From Euryodendron excelsum (lineage: Eukaryota; Streptophyta; Magnoliopsida; Ericales; Pentaphylacaceae): a DNA stretch of 64,000 nucleotides. The first letter of the stretch is position 1. Every line of letters begins with the position of its first letter. This document shows, piece by piece, positions 1 through 10,980 of this stretch. A model generated the notes under the pieces. It did not search any database, was not told the origin of the DNA, and worked only from the letters and a program-made list of their open reading frames with translations. Position numbers and translations under genes: made by a program. The stretch lies in NCBI GenBank assembly GCA_033060915.1, contig CM065394.1:13551001-13615000 (forward strand). The letters run 5' to 3'.

Positions 1-1133
1 CTTTCAAAATTTCTCGGTCTCAATTTTATCTTCAAATAAAAATTTTCCGCAAAAACTCCTAGAACCTTCAAGCACATCACTACAATTTTTTTCAAAGATG
101 TTTTATGATTTTTCGACCACCCATAGGATCTATTTTCTAATTTCCTTTAATTTGTCCTATTTTTCATAATTTTCAAAAATCTAAAAATTCAAAATTTTTT
201 AAAAAATTACGAAATTTCATACAATTGTTCTACACATTTTTCTAAGATGCCCAGTGCAAAAATACACATAAGCACATAATTCCCAAGCCTGTGGTGGCAA
301 TTTTTTTGAATCCCGCAGAAACCCACTTTCGCAAACATGAAAAATCATTCAAAACGCGCTCAAATCTCCATCAAATCACAAAAGCAATCCGATCATTGTG
401 TTCTAAACATCCTAAAACATAGGGTTACGCAGATCATTTGCAAGAAACAGAGATATTTACATCACAATCAAAGAAACTATCGAAAACTAACCTTTGAAGT
501 TTCCGATGAGAAACAAACTTTCTGACGAGAATCCGACGAGAATGACGACTTCCAGCGGGTGCCCGATGTCCCCCAACACTCCTCTAACGATCCCCAAGCA
601 AACCCCCTTGAAATCCTTCAGAGAAAATTCCAAAATCAACCAACAACTCAAAAACACAACACTGAAAATGCAAACCTGCTCTATTTATATGCCACGGGCT
701 AGCGCATGTAGCAGACGCGCTAGCACAAGAATCCAACTAGCGTATGTATTAAATGCGCAAGGCTTAAATCACCAAATGTGCGTGTATTACATGCTCTCCG
801 CCCTTCCGCTTCCCGCCAAAATCAGTTTCAAGCTTCCAAAAGTCCGAATTTGCACCTAAGGCTTTGCCAAAAGCCGAAAGTCGAGCTTACAAAATTCACT
901 CACGAGAATTGAATGCCCTGAACCAAACCATGTCAAACCGACAACCCGACTCCTGATTGAAATGCAAAAGTTTTTGAATTCCAAAGCTTTCCAAATCGGC
1001 GACTCATAAGAGGTTCCAAAGCATTCTAAATTCACCGACACATCGTCCCTTCGATCGCCTCACAACCAAAAAGGGATTCTTACTTTGTTATTTTTCAGCC
1101 TTCGGCAAGCAAAGCCAGAAAAAGTGGGGCAGC
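1..1133. other. Unassigned sequence left of LTR copy A
   Basis: No convincing gene. The open frames here are short, overlap on both strands and match nothing I recognise. The first 300 bases are AT-rich and low in complexity. The stretch ends in a purine-rich run directly before the TG that opens LTR copy A, which is where the internal 3' end of an LTR element would lie. It may therefore be the untranslated 3' internal part of the element that owns copy A, but no domain proves it. Confidence 0.35.
1118..1133 (+). other. Candidate polypurine tract before LTR A
   Basis: The run GAAAAAGTGGGGCAGC sits immediately upstream of the TGTAAGCACC start of copy A. A purine tract abutting the 5' end of an LTR primes plus-strand synthesis in LTR retrotransposons. 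This suggests copy A is a true 3' LTR and not a solo LTR. The other copies with verified target duplications lack such a tract at this border. Confidence 0.4.
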
Positions 1134-2907
1134 TGTAAGCACCCCATTTTTGCTCGCTCGGCAATCTCTGGCCCGACCGGGTTCGGTTTCCAACATCGCC
1201 ACACATGCAGGTTCAAGATAAGCCTTACAATCCCCAATCCAACCAACTGGTTGCTTCTTGGGCCCACAAGGACCCACTGGAGCCATAAGCGCCACTATTC
1301 CAGGCAGCTTTCTGGACCGGGGGGTCCCGGAAACCAACGCCATCCAGGTGGCTTCCTGGGATCGGGCGATCTTAGGGACCAACACCTTATCAAATTCCAG
1401 ATAGTTCACTTTTGGCGCCTACTAGCTCGCCAACATAGAATGTCCGTCATTTGCTAGTTCTCCAAGACCGGGCGTACTCGGAGACTAACACCACCCTTCC
1501 AGGTAGCTTTTTGGGACCAGGCGTTCTCAGGAATCAACACCACCCCTACAGGTAGTTCTCTAAGAACGGGCATTCTTGGAGACCAACACCGCACAGGTAT
1601 TTTTTCAAGACCAGGCGGTCTCGGGAACCAACACCTGGGTCAACACCGGCACCTGCTAGCCCGACACGGTGAAAAATGACCAAACCTGCCATTTGGGCCT
1701 CCAGGCACGTTTTGGGAAACTTCAAAATCCCTCAAAATGATAAGTCTATCATTTCAAAATGTTGTTGAACCATTAGGTGTCTCCCGCATGCCATTTGGTC
1801 TGAATCCGATCCTATTCCGGCCCACTCCAGCCAAAATGACCATTTTGCCCCCGAACACCTCAACACTGCACAAACCCCATCGAACGGTAAAAGACTCTCC
1901 CAAAACCATCCCTGAACAACCCTACACACTTAACACAACACACCAAACCATTCCTAACCATTTCTAGCCAATTTTGGTCAAAATGATCGTTTTGCCCCTA
2001 GAAGCCCAAATGTGCCCCGACATAGCACCGGCCTTGGGATTTCGACCAGAGGGTTTCACCATACACACTTGTTTAACCCGAGGAGGACCCTGCGACACTA
2101 AACCCATATGACTCGATAAAAGTTCCTTGGAGCGCCTCGCAGACGCTCCACCTAAATTGTCTTTTCTCTTGATTCCCCGGCTATAACGCACCGTCAACTA
2201 ACTTGAGAAATGCGTAAATCAGGGAACTCCCAAAAGATCATTCATAGATCTTCCCATCATTACGGCTTGATTCGATAGATCGCTTCCCGAAGCCCTTCAT
2301 TGTATGGCCCAAACATGGCTACTTTCGACAACCCCTAGAGCGTCTCGCAGATGCTCCGCCAAGGTTGACTTTTTCTCCAATTCCCTTATCAAAACGCACC
2401 GCCAAATGACTTGAGAAATGCGTAAATCTACGAATTCCCGAAAGTGTTTCCAGAACACTTTTCATTAGTATGGTCCGATCAAAAAGATAGCTTCCCGAAA
2501 GCCTTGATCATACGATACGAAAATGGCTATTTTTGAACACCCTTGGAGCGTATCATAGACGCTCCGTAAAATTGTCCTTTTATACACAATTCCTAAGATG
2601 ATATCTCACACTTCCAAACATAATTCAAACTTTTCAAAAACATGATAATTCACCGGAAGCCCTGGGAGAACATCCTAAGCGCAACCAAGTCCCCCAAAAC
2701 CTTCCTGATTGACTCAATTATCGAGGCAAAGTTTGGACGAACCTTTCTGGTGATGGAGTGTATGCTACGTGCGCTCAAATTTTGATCAGATCGACAAACT
2801 TTCAATCAACAGTCGAGATTTATCCAGTACATGGGGTGCCACGTGTCATTCTAACAGTGGAACAGTACCTGCGCATGTCCTATATACGCAGGGTCAAATT
2901 TTAGCCA

Positions 2908-2928
2908 GGCGCATGTAGCACATGCGCC
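2908..2928 (+). promoter_or_regulatory. Perfect dyad just upstream of TATA in LTR A
   Basis: Arms GGCGCATGT and ACATGCGCC are separated by AGC and end 19 bases before the TATA box at 2948. A perfect 9-bp dyad in this position is a plausible transcription-factor site. The equivalent region of copy B is decayed. Confidence 0.5.
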
Positions 2929-2947
2929 AGGCCTATTCCAGAATCTC

Positions 2948-2955
2948 TATAAATA
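2948..2955 (+). promoter_or_regulatory. TATA box of LTR A
   Basis: TATAAATA lies about 1.8 kb into the LTR, with a CT- and A-rich leader after it. All six copies that reach this region have TATAAATA at the equivalent place, which fixes the transcribed strand of the family. Confidence 0.6.
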
Positions 2956-4370
2956 CCAGACCACCCTTTCCATATTCCAACTCCAATTTCTAATGCGAAG
3001 TCCTACTGAAGTCACTGCAAAACTGCGAATCTCTATACACACTTTATCCCTCCAACACTTAGCTTAGATTCTATCATCCCCAAGCCTATATACTTCACAT
3101 ATAAAGCCTTATACACCATCAAACACTTCCTACTAGCCCTCTAAGCCTTCTTGAAGTCATTCAAGCTCCAATCAAAGCATCCTTGGAAGACCACAAGTGT
3201 ATTGAAGGCAAAAGGTGATATCTCTTTTATATTTGTGCCTTCCCCCACTCTTCTCTTCTTCCTCCTAGCCTATTTAGGGTATTCTCTATTTTAATCCTCA
3301 TCTTCAACCCCCCTTTCTTGCATGGTTGAGCTAAGAGGGCTCGTGGATCATGCCTAAAAAAAAGCAAGTGAGAGCCACCATGTAGGGGGATCTCTCACTA
3401 GTCTACTTTAAGATGGTATAGCCTAGGAGCCCCTTGTTTATGTAGTGTAGCCTAAAAGCCTTGTATATGATCATGACCCCTTACATGTTACTATTTTCAT
3501 CATGTTTTGCATGCTTGACTTCATTTTATGCATATTGTCATGTTCTACAATGCCTACATTGCTCTTATTTTCATGACATTCCCAAGCTCTATATTTCTTT
3601 TAAAAATTGTTCCAAGAGTTGATCCCCTGAAGTTTGGGATGAGACCTTATGAGTCATGCCTTAGAAAATTTCCCTCTACCCCCTAATTCACTCTTTTGCA
3701 TCATTACATTTCAACTTACATAAATGTTGCTTTCAAACTCTTTAATTTCCAAGGTTTTCCATTCTCTCAAATTTAGTGGTTAAAATGGCCCCACGGAACC
3801 CTCTCTTGAGTAGTCTCGCTTTACATGGCCATAGGAGCCCTAAATTGTTAGAATGGTTCCTTTTTTTTTCTTTATGCTTGCCTAAGAATGATATTCAAAC
3901 TCTTTGATTTCTATGGTTTCTATTCTCTCATGTTTAGTGGTTGGAATGGCCCCATGGAACCCTCACTTGAGAGGTATCCCTTACATAAGCCATATGAACG
4001 TTAACATGCTAGAATAGTTTCCTTTAAAAATGATTTTCAAAATATCCTTCTTAAAAATGGTTTTTAAGAGTTCATTCTCTCTATCTTTGTATTAAAAGCG
4101 GTTTTTCAAAGGTTATCACCATTGTGTTGATTCTTAAATCCATACTCTTGTCAAGAAAATAGTTATAATGGTCATAAAGAAACCTTCCTTGGAAAGGTCT
4201 CCAATCACCAACCATATAAACCATACTCTTGACTAGAGTCAAAATTTTCATGGAAATGATATTCGAAAAGGGTTGTCAACCAAAATCCTTTGCATAACAT
4301 AAGTTCTTTTTCAAAACCCTTTCCAAAAATGCATTAAACCAACTTTCAAAACCCTTTTTCCAATCCAACC

Positions 4371-4690
4371 CTAGGCTAACTTGACCCTAGTTATCCAACC
4401 CTAGGCTAACTTGACCTTAGTTGTCCAACCCTAGGTTAACTTGACCCTAGTTATCCAACCCTAGGTTAACTTGACCCTAGCTGACCTACCCTAGGTTAAC
4501 TTGACCATAGTTCACTCACTTTAGGTTAACCTAACCCTAAGTCATCTTAACCCTAAGTTAACCTAACCCAAGTTAGTTAACCATAGGTCACCTTAACCCT
4601 AGGTTAATCTAACCCGAATTAGTTGACCTTAGGTCACCCCTAACCCTAGACCAACCCAACCTAGGTTAGTACACTTCAAGGTTCCAACTT
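4371..4690 (+). repeat. ~30-bp CCAACCCTAGGTTAACTTGACC repeats in LTR A U5
   Basis: Degenerate tandem units of about 30 bases combine CCAACCCTAGG, TTAACTTGACC and CTAG, drifting into CCTAACCCTAAGTTAACC. They resemble telomere repeat in wording only: no run of CCCTAAA exists. The same array lies inverted in copy B at about 13940-14155. Confidence 0.75.
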
Positions 4691-5673
4691 TTGAACCCTT
4701 TTCCAAAAGATCATTCAATTTTCAAACTATTCTCATAACCTATTTCTCCAATACCCCCTACTCTCATGATTTCAAAAAACCAACTCCGTAGACTCTTCAA
4801 ATGTCTTTACACTTCATCTTCAAGACATTCTCAAAAATGTTTTCAAAAGGTCACAAACCTAAGGTGTCCCTAGCCCTCTCATGGTTAAGGATTTCAAGGA
4901 CAATTGATAAATCAAGAACAACCTCTAAGGTTATCCATATTAGGATTCCAAGCCCTTAGCCATTTCCAAAAAACCATTTTCAAAAACTAATTCATTAAAA
5001 CATGCTAAAGTCATGCCTCCAAGGTTTTCAAAACAAGACTTCAAAAACACTTTCAAGTTCTCTCGAGTAATGCCAAAGCATTTTTCCAAAACTCCCTCAA
5101 GTTGATCCAAAAACATTTTCAAAACACGCCACCATCCAATTTCAAGTCAAAACTTCCAAGACCACAAAGATTCTTCAACTTCCAAAGACCTCAAAGTATC
5201 TTAAACTTTTCTAAGAACCTCCAAGTGTGTTAAAATTTTTCAAAGATCTCAAAGTGTTTTAAACTTTTTCAAAGACCCCAAAGTGTCTTCAAATATTCCA
5301 AAGGCCCTAATGCGCCTATTTTCCATAAGGCTCTTGCCCGAACTACGATTGACCTGATTCTCACCAAATGAGATACGTAGGCAACCTAAAATGGTGCAGT
5401 CATACCTTTTATTCCAACTCCAATCCCTTTTTCAAAAATTCTAATCAATTCAAAGTTTCTATTCTAAACTCTTTTAAAACCCTTATTATTTTCAAACTTC
5501 TTCCAAAAACTTGTATCATGCATCATCCATCCAAAAAATGATGACTAAACCCTGTTTTCAAAATTCTAAAATGGATATTAAGTGGACAATGGTAACCGGT
5601 TATTCTAGTGAGTGAGCAAATGGTGATTAGACATGTTGGTACCGAAAGGGCGGAGTAGGGTGATGATCTAAGG

Positions 5674-6960
5674 AGTACGTTGCAAAGTGAACTGTATGTC
5701 AACGCACGAAGTCTGAAACACTGGCACCAGCAGGGCTTCTTCAACCTTTGCCAATTCCACACCAAGTATGGGACGATATTACGATAGATTTTATCGAGGT
5801 GCTACCGACTTCTAACGGCAAAGACACTATTTTTGTTGTGGTGGATAGATTGAGTAAGTTTGCTCATTTTTTGCAAATTTTCTCATCCTTTTACAGCAAA
5901 GACAGTTGTAGACAAATTTGTTGAGGGTGTAGTGAAGCTCCACGGCATGCCCAAGTCTATTGAAAGTGATCGAGATTCCATCTTTATTAGCAAGTTTTTG
6001 CAAGAATTTCTTTCCATGTCCGACACTCATCTCAAATTAAGTTCGGCCTATCACCCCCAAACCGATGGTCAAACTGAAGTGGTGATATGATGTGTGGAGC
6101 AATATTTGTGGACTTTTATGCATCAATGGCCTCGTAAGTAAAGAGGGTTCTTACCCTGGGCAGAGTTCTGGTATAATACAACGCACCACTCATCTATAGG
6201 CATGACTCCCTTCCAAGCACTCCATGGCCGATTACCACCAACAATCCCTTATTATTCAGGTGGGTTATCTCCAATTAATGAGGTTGTTTAGGATCTCTTA
6301 ACTCGCGAAGAAGTATTACATCAACTGGTGCATAACTTGGAGGTGGCAATGAATAGGATGAAACAGAACAGCGACAAGAAGTGAAGGGAGGTGAATTTTG
6401 AAGTTGGCGACTTGGTTTTCTTAAGGCTCCAACCCTATAGACTGCAAACGATATTTAAGAAGGTTCATCAAAAGTTTGCCAGCTGGTTCTACGGTCCTTA
6501 TCCGATTATCCAAAAAACTGGAAAGGTGGCCTACAAGTTGCAACTTCCTGAAGGGGCTTGTGTTCATCCTGTTTTTCATGTGTCGTTACTTAAGAAGTAT
6601 ATTGGTGAGTCAACTGCAGCTAGTTTGGAGTTGCCACCATTGGTGGACTATGGTGTCCTGATTTTGGAGCCCGAAGTTATACTTGACTCTCGCTGGTTCA
6701 AGCATGGATCCAAGTTTGTTGAGGAAAGTTTGGTAAAGTGGGGCCGGCTACTAGTAGAAGACGCCACTTGGGAGAATACATGGCAATTGCAAGAACGTTT
6801 TCCTTTTGCAGACCTTGCGGACAAGGTGCCACTTAATGGAGGGGGTATTGATAAGAATCAACAGCAGCGCAAGTCCGAAAGGTTGGCCAAACCAAATCCC
6901 AAATATTTGGGAGAAGAGGAGAAAATGCAGATAAGGAAGAATGGGTCAAGTAGCTGTTAA
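5674..6960 (+). pseudogene. Chromovirus pol 3' fragment: integrase plus chromodomain
   Basis: This is the end of a Ty3/gypsy polyprotein. The integrase core begins near 5770 with WDDITIDFIEVLPTSNGKD and continues through SDRDSIF and YHPQTDGQTE, so the three acidic catalytic positions are still readable. The C-terminal part (6391-6960) carries the GPYPI and HPVFHVSLLKKY signature of chromoviruses. A chromodomain-like segment follows, from EPEVILDSRWF to ATWENTWQLQERFP. The frame is broken by a shift near 5880 and by stops near 6088, 6139, 6290 and 6382. Protease, reverse transcriptase and RNase H are missing, because the element is cut where it meets copy A at 5673. The chromodomain type is close to Reina/Tekay-like chromoviruses; I cannot choose the clade. 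Confidence 0.9.
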
Positions 6961-7200
6961 CTCAACAAATCAGGAAATGTCGTTAGAGATATTTCTGTTG
7001 GAGGATTTTTAGGGATAAGTTTAGCATTTGCTATTCCATTCTGTTATTTTGTTTCAGGTAGTGTGTGCGCTATGTTTTAGGCTTGTTATCTAAACTAGTT
7101 GTTGAGCCTTCATTTATTTAAAGGCCAGCGTCTATGAATAAGAGCAGGCATTAATTAACAACTTTTCTTACAGTTCTATTCTCACCCGAAGAGAATACCA
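6955..7200 (+). mobile_element. Candidate short 3' LTR of the chromovirus
   Basis: TGTTAACTC begins inside the last codons of the pol frame, and a TATA-like TATTTAAAGG lies at about 7116. TTAATTAACA at 7151-7160 is the inverted counterpart of the start and may be the true end; otherwise the LTR runs on to about 7200. There is no second LTR to compare, so the right border is approximate. Confidence 0.45.
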
Positions 7201-8088
7201 TTTTTGATGTTTAGCTAAGCTCTTGATTGGGACCTCTATCACTTTACCTTTTCTAGGCCTGCAAAAGCCTTGTGAGGCGTTGTCTTGAACAACACTTCAC
7301 AACAAGCGTTGTTCAAAACTTTGCTTCTTGTGAGCGTTGTCGTGGACAACACCTTTCCTCCTTGTTAAATCCACCCCACCTTCTTTGTCACTTCTCTCCC
7401 TTATTTCCTCCCCCCAACAACCATCTTCCTTACTCCCCTCTCTCTAGCAATCACCTCCCTTACTCCCCTCACTCCGGCAGCCACCTCTTTTGGTTAGTAA
7501 ACACTCATTTACACATTATTATATAGTTATATATTTTATTGTCAAATATATAGTTATAATATAATTCAAATATCAGACATCTTGCTCCCCTTCTTCTGAC
7601 AAGCATCTCCCTTACTCCTCTCACTCCGACAGCCACCTCTCTTGGTTGGTAAGCATTCATTTTTTTTTTATTTACCTTGTTTAGGTGTATAGTAGTATTA
7701 TATAAAGATTTCGTTAGATATATATACATAAATATACACATTAATTGTTATATAGTTATAATATAATATGTTGTTGTTAGATATATAGTATAGATACATT
7801 GTTTTTCGATATATAATTATAATATAATATATTATTGTTATGTTATTGAAGTTGTTTAATAGATGTGATTTATTTATTTTATGTCATGTTATTTGTGTCA
7901 TTAATTAGTAAACAGTTAATATAAATGTTTTTCATGTTGGCCTTCTCATGGTTAAAAAAAATTAATATTATATGAGTGAGTAAATAGTTAGATTATAAAT
8001 AATGTAAGTAAAGCTTAAACCTAACTCAAAAATAGGTCTTAAAATTTTTATTTAGTTTATTTATTGATATAAGAAATTAAATTGTAAA
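7201..8088. other. AT-rich flank with a ~150-bp duplication
   Basis: No gene is supported. A segment reading CTCCCTTACTCCCCTCACTC, followed by a CAGCCACCTC stretch and GGTTAGTAA, occurs at about 7457-7500. It recurs diverged at about 7607-7655, so a unit of about 150 bases has duplicated. The rest is TA-rich and low in complexity. By position it could be the 5' non-coding part of the MULE at 9.5 kb, but no terminal inverted repeat was found. Confidence 0.5.
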
Positions 8089-8880
8089 AATTATGAAGAT
8101 ATTATAAAAAAATGTAGTAATTTCGTTTTGCAAGTAAATAATTTTTAAGATAGACAGTAAAAAAATAGATGATTGTATTTTAAGAAAACCACTAAATTTT
8201 TTAAGAGACCTAGTGATTTTTTTTTTTATTTTTAATAATTTTTATATTAATCTATTTTAAATGTAAAATTATTATCTCTATTTTCAAAATAAATTATAAT
8301 TTTTTAAGATACAATGTAAAAATAGTTTTTTTTATTTAGCAATTTAAATTGTAAAAATATGGTAACTTCGGTTTTCAATTAAATAAAATTTAAAATAAAC
8401 ACTAAAAAATATATTATTGTAATTGAATAGAACCACAAAATTTTCAAAATAAATAATTTGTATATTTATCCATTTTAAATGTAAAATTATTATCTCTATT
8501 TTGAAAATAAATTATGATTTTTTTAAGATACAATGTAAATTATAGTTTGTTTTTTATTTAGCAATTTAAATTGTAAAAATATAGTAAATTCGTTTTGCAA
8601 GTAAATAATTTTTAAGGTGAACAATAAAAAATAGATTATTGTAATTGAAGAGAACCACTAAATTTTTTTGAAATAAATATTTTGTTTATTTATCCATTTT
8701 AAATGTAAAATTATTATCTCTATTTTGAAAATAGATTATATTTTTTAAGATACAATGCAAAAATAGTTTGTTTGTTTATTTACCAGTTATAGTAAATTGT
8801 TTTTGGAAGTAAATAACTTTTAAGATAAACACTAAAAAATGGATTATTGTAATTGAAGAGAACCACTAAATTATTGTAAA
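8089..8880. repeat. AT-rich tandem repeat, ~216-225 bp unit, about 3.5 copies
   Basis: The phrase TTTTAAATGTAAAATTATTA recurs at about 8255, 8471 and 8696. It is accompanied each time by TTAAGATACAATGTAAA and by a block on accessory AAATTGTAAAAATATAGTAA. Spacings are 216 and 225 bases. The units are diverged but collinear. Confidence 0.8.
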
Positions 8881-8884
8881 CTGT

Positions 8885-9535
8885 AGTTAGTAAACCATCA
8901 ACCTAACCCTAAACTTGACCCTAGGTTAACCTAATACAACCTGACCCTTGGTGAAGCTAAGCCTAAGTTAACCTAACCCAATGTAACCGTAGGTAACGTT
9001 ACATGTACATGGTCAACCCTTGATCAACCTAACCCTAGGGTAACATTACACGTAGTTAGCAAACCACAAATCAACCTAACCCTAGGAATCCAACCTAACC
9101 CTAGTTAGTGAACTTCAATTCAACATAACCATTACTTTACCTAATCCTAGTTAGTAAACTGTAGGTGAACCTAACCTTAGTTAGTAAGCCCTAAACCTGA
9201 CCTTAGGTTAACATAATTCATCCTAACCCTAGGTGAAGCTAAGCCTAAGTTAACCTAACCCTAGGTAAACCTAACTCGTACATGGTCAACCCTTAATCAA
9301 CCTAACCCTAGGGTAACATTACTCGTAGTTAGCAAACCACAGATCAACCTAACCCTATGTTAACCTAATTCAACCTAATCCTAGTTAGTAAACTGTACGT
9401 GAACCTTGTGACAAACCTAACCTTAGCTAGTGACCTAAACCTGACCCTAGGTTAACATAATCCAACCTAACCCTAGGTGAAGCTAAGCCTAACTTAACCT
9501 AACCCAGCCTAACCCTAGGGCAACCTTACCCAAAT
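8885..9535 (+). repeat. CCTAACCCTAGGTTAACC repeat array with ~245-280 bp higher-order unit
   Basis: Short words such as CCTAACCCTAGG, TTAACCTAACC and GTTAGTAAACC are repeated throughout. A longer phrase from CCTAAAC(C/T)TGACC through GGTGAAGCTAAGCCTAAGTT begins at about 8910, 9189 and 9432, giving spacings of about 279 and 243. The word set is the same as in U5 of LTR copies A and B, although this array lies outside any LTR. Confidence 0.75.
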
Positions 9536-9557
9536 TTGAAAAAAAATGTAATAAATT

Positions 9558-10129
9558 GTGAGAAGTTTTTTCAAATGTGTATGGCGTATGATCTATTCGT
9601 TCATTTTGTACAAAACTAGGAGAAAAATGGGAGAGAAAGTGGTAATGATTTATTGGGATGGAAATATAATGAAGGATCGTGAAGAAGGGATAGTGTACTT
9701 TGTGGACTGCCAGACATGTTGTAGTATACTATCCGAATGCACACTATCTGAACTACAAGACATGTTTATGCCTATGGTTGCCAAGGATGGAGAAAACGTA
9801 AAGTTGAAATTCACATGCAGATTTCCATATAATACTCAAAAGGACTCGGTGAGATATAAGAAGCTTCCAATCAAGGATGACTGAACATTGTAAATTACCC
9901 TATGGATTCCACAGAAAAACCATGGATGGAATGTATCGAGCTGTACATTCAAAAAGAGAATGTAACAGTTAATATGGACCATGCAACAGATCTAATATGG
10001 GGTGACATTTATGGGTATGGTCGACTACTAGCGGATGAGGGTGACACGACAACGGTGGAGAATTTCTCAACAATGTTGATACTGGGACAGGTGAATGTAG
10101 GCCATAATAATATACATGCAACGGTTTAA
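9558..10129 (+). pseudogene. MULE transposase N-terminal region, frameshifted
   Basis: Two overlapping frames together resemble the N-terminal ubiquitin/PB1-like region that precedes MuDR-type transposases in plants. Readable marks are IYWDGNIMKD, the pair SLSEL-like TLSELQDMF, KLKFTCRFP and KYKKLPI-like RYKKLPIKDD. IELYIQKENVTV follows in a second frame after a stop near 9882. The region has no catalytic residues. It is assigned mainly because the MuDR, transposase and SWIM pieces follow it in the expected order. Confidence 0.6.
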
Positions 10130-10345
10130 ATTAGCTAAGCTCTAAGTCATTCTATGCCAGATTCACACCAATTAGACTCATATGGCATCCCGTTTCATTT
10201 TTACAGCACATAGAAAAGTGGCCGCCTTGATTCATTTGTGAATGGTGGCATTGGGTCGGGTAGTATGTTAGTACTTCGACATACTACAGACATCGTTGGT
10301 CCTTCAGAAGGGCCTACTAGGAGACAGAGTTAAGGTACGGATCCA

Positions 10346-10930
10346 GTGCATCATATGGTTGACTCCGGCCACCAATCCATGCCTATAGATTTTGATTTGA
10401 ACATAAGATCTCAAGCTATTCGGTCAAATCAATCAAATGAAGATGTAAATGCTGGTTTGATGAACGATTTCGATGATGATGTTCAACAAGAAGAAGAGAG
10501 CTCGGTTCTTTACTTCACCACATTGTCGAAGGGCTACGATGCACTAGTACCGGGCATGAATAAGTTTTGTCATGGTTCGGTATGGGATGTTAACAATCCA
10601 AACTTTCAAATAGGGATGTTGTTCAATGATAAGAAATCTTTCCAAAATGCATGCAAGGTATATCACTTGCACAAGAACAAGGACTATTTGGTTGTCGAAA
10701 CAAATACGAGACTGTGAAAAGTTAAGTGTGCACACGATTGCCCTTGGATGCTTCGTGCTTGTGAAAAGAAGCATGGAATATGGGAGGTTACGAAATTCCC
10801 TGACCCTCATATGTGCTTGTATTGGATGCCAAACATGGGTCATCGTAATCTAGATGCGAACTTCACATCGCACGTTATCATGTCACAAGTCGCGGTGAAT
10901 TGCACTTTCATCCAGACTTAGTTACAACAA
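10346..10930 (+). pseudogene. MULE transposase MuDR N-terminal domain
   Basis: The frame starting at 10346 is rich in acidic residues and then reads FQIGMLFNDKKSFQNACKVY, the opening of the MuDR-type DNA-binding domain. A stop at 10715 separates it from KVKCAHDCPW, RACEKKHGIW and DPHMCLYWM in the next frame. Those are the C-x-W and H/C positions of the same domain. The split is a simple frameshift, not an intron. Confidence 0.8.
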
Positions 10931-10980
10931 TTTATTAGTTTGTCATATAAGCATTTCTTATAATGTGATTAAACTGTGTT

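Larger units (their letters stand above)
1134..5673 (+). mobile_element. Long LTR copy A, truncated in U5
   Basis: This is one of seven copies of a 4.5-5.5 kb LTR family. It opens with TGTAAGCACCCCATTTTT and is sense on the + strand, judged by the TATA box at 2948. It is collinear with copy B in reverse orientation (12619-17126), including the U5 block at 5341-5386. The alignment with B stops at about 5673, some 350 bases short of the expected LTR end, and chromovirus sequence follows directly. With its far end lost, no target duplication can be tested. A and B form one subfamily, marked by CCTAACCCTAGG repeats in U5 and by the absence of the 81-87 bp U3 repeats found in E and F. Confidence 0.85.

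Noticed and set aside
337..859. Two overlapping + frames near the left edge
   Set aside because: They lack known motifs, overlap each other out of frame and lie in biased sequence; not enough to call a gene.
4371..4690. Possible interstitial telomere
   Set aside because: The words contain CTAACCCTAGG, but never a run of CCCTAAA, and the array is an inherited part of U5 in both A and B.
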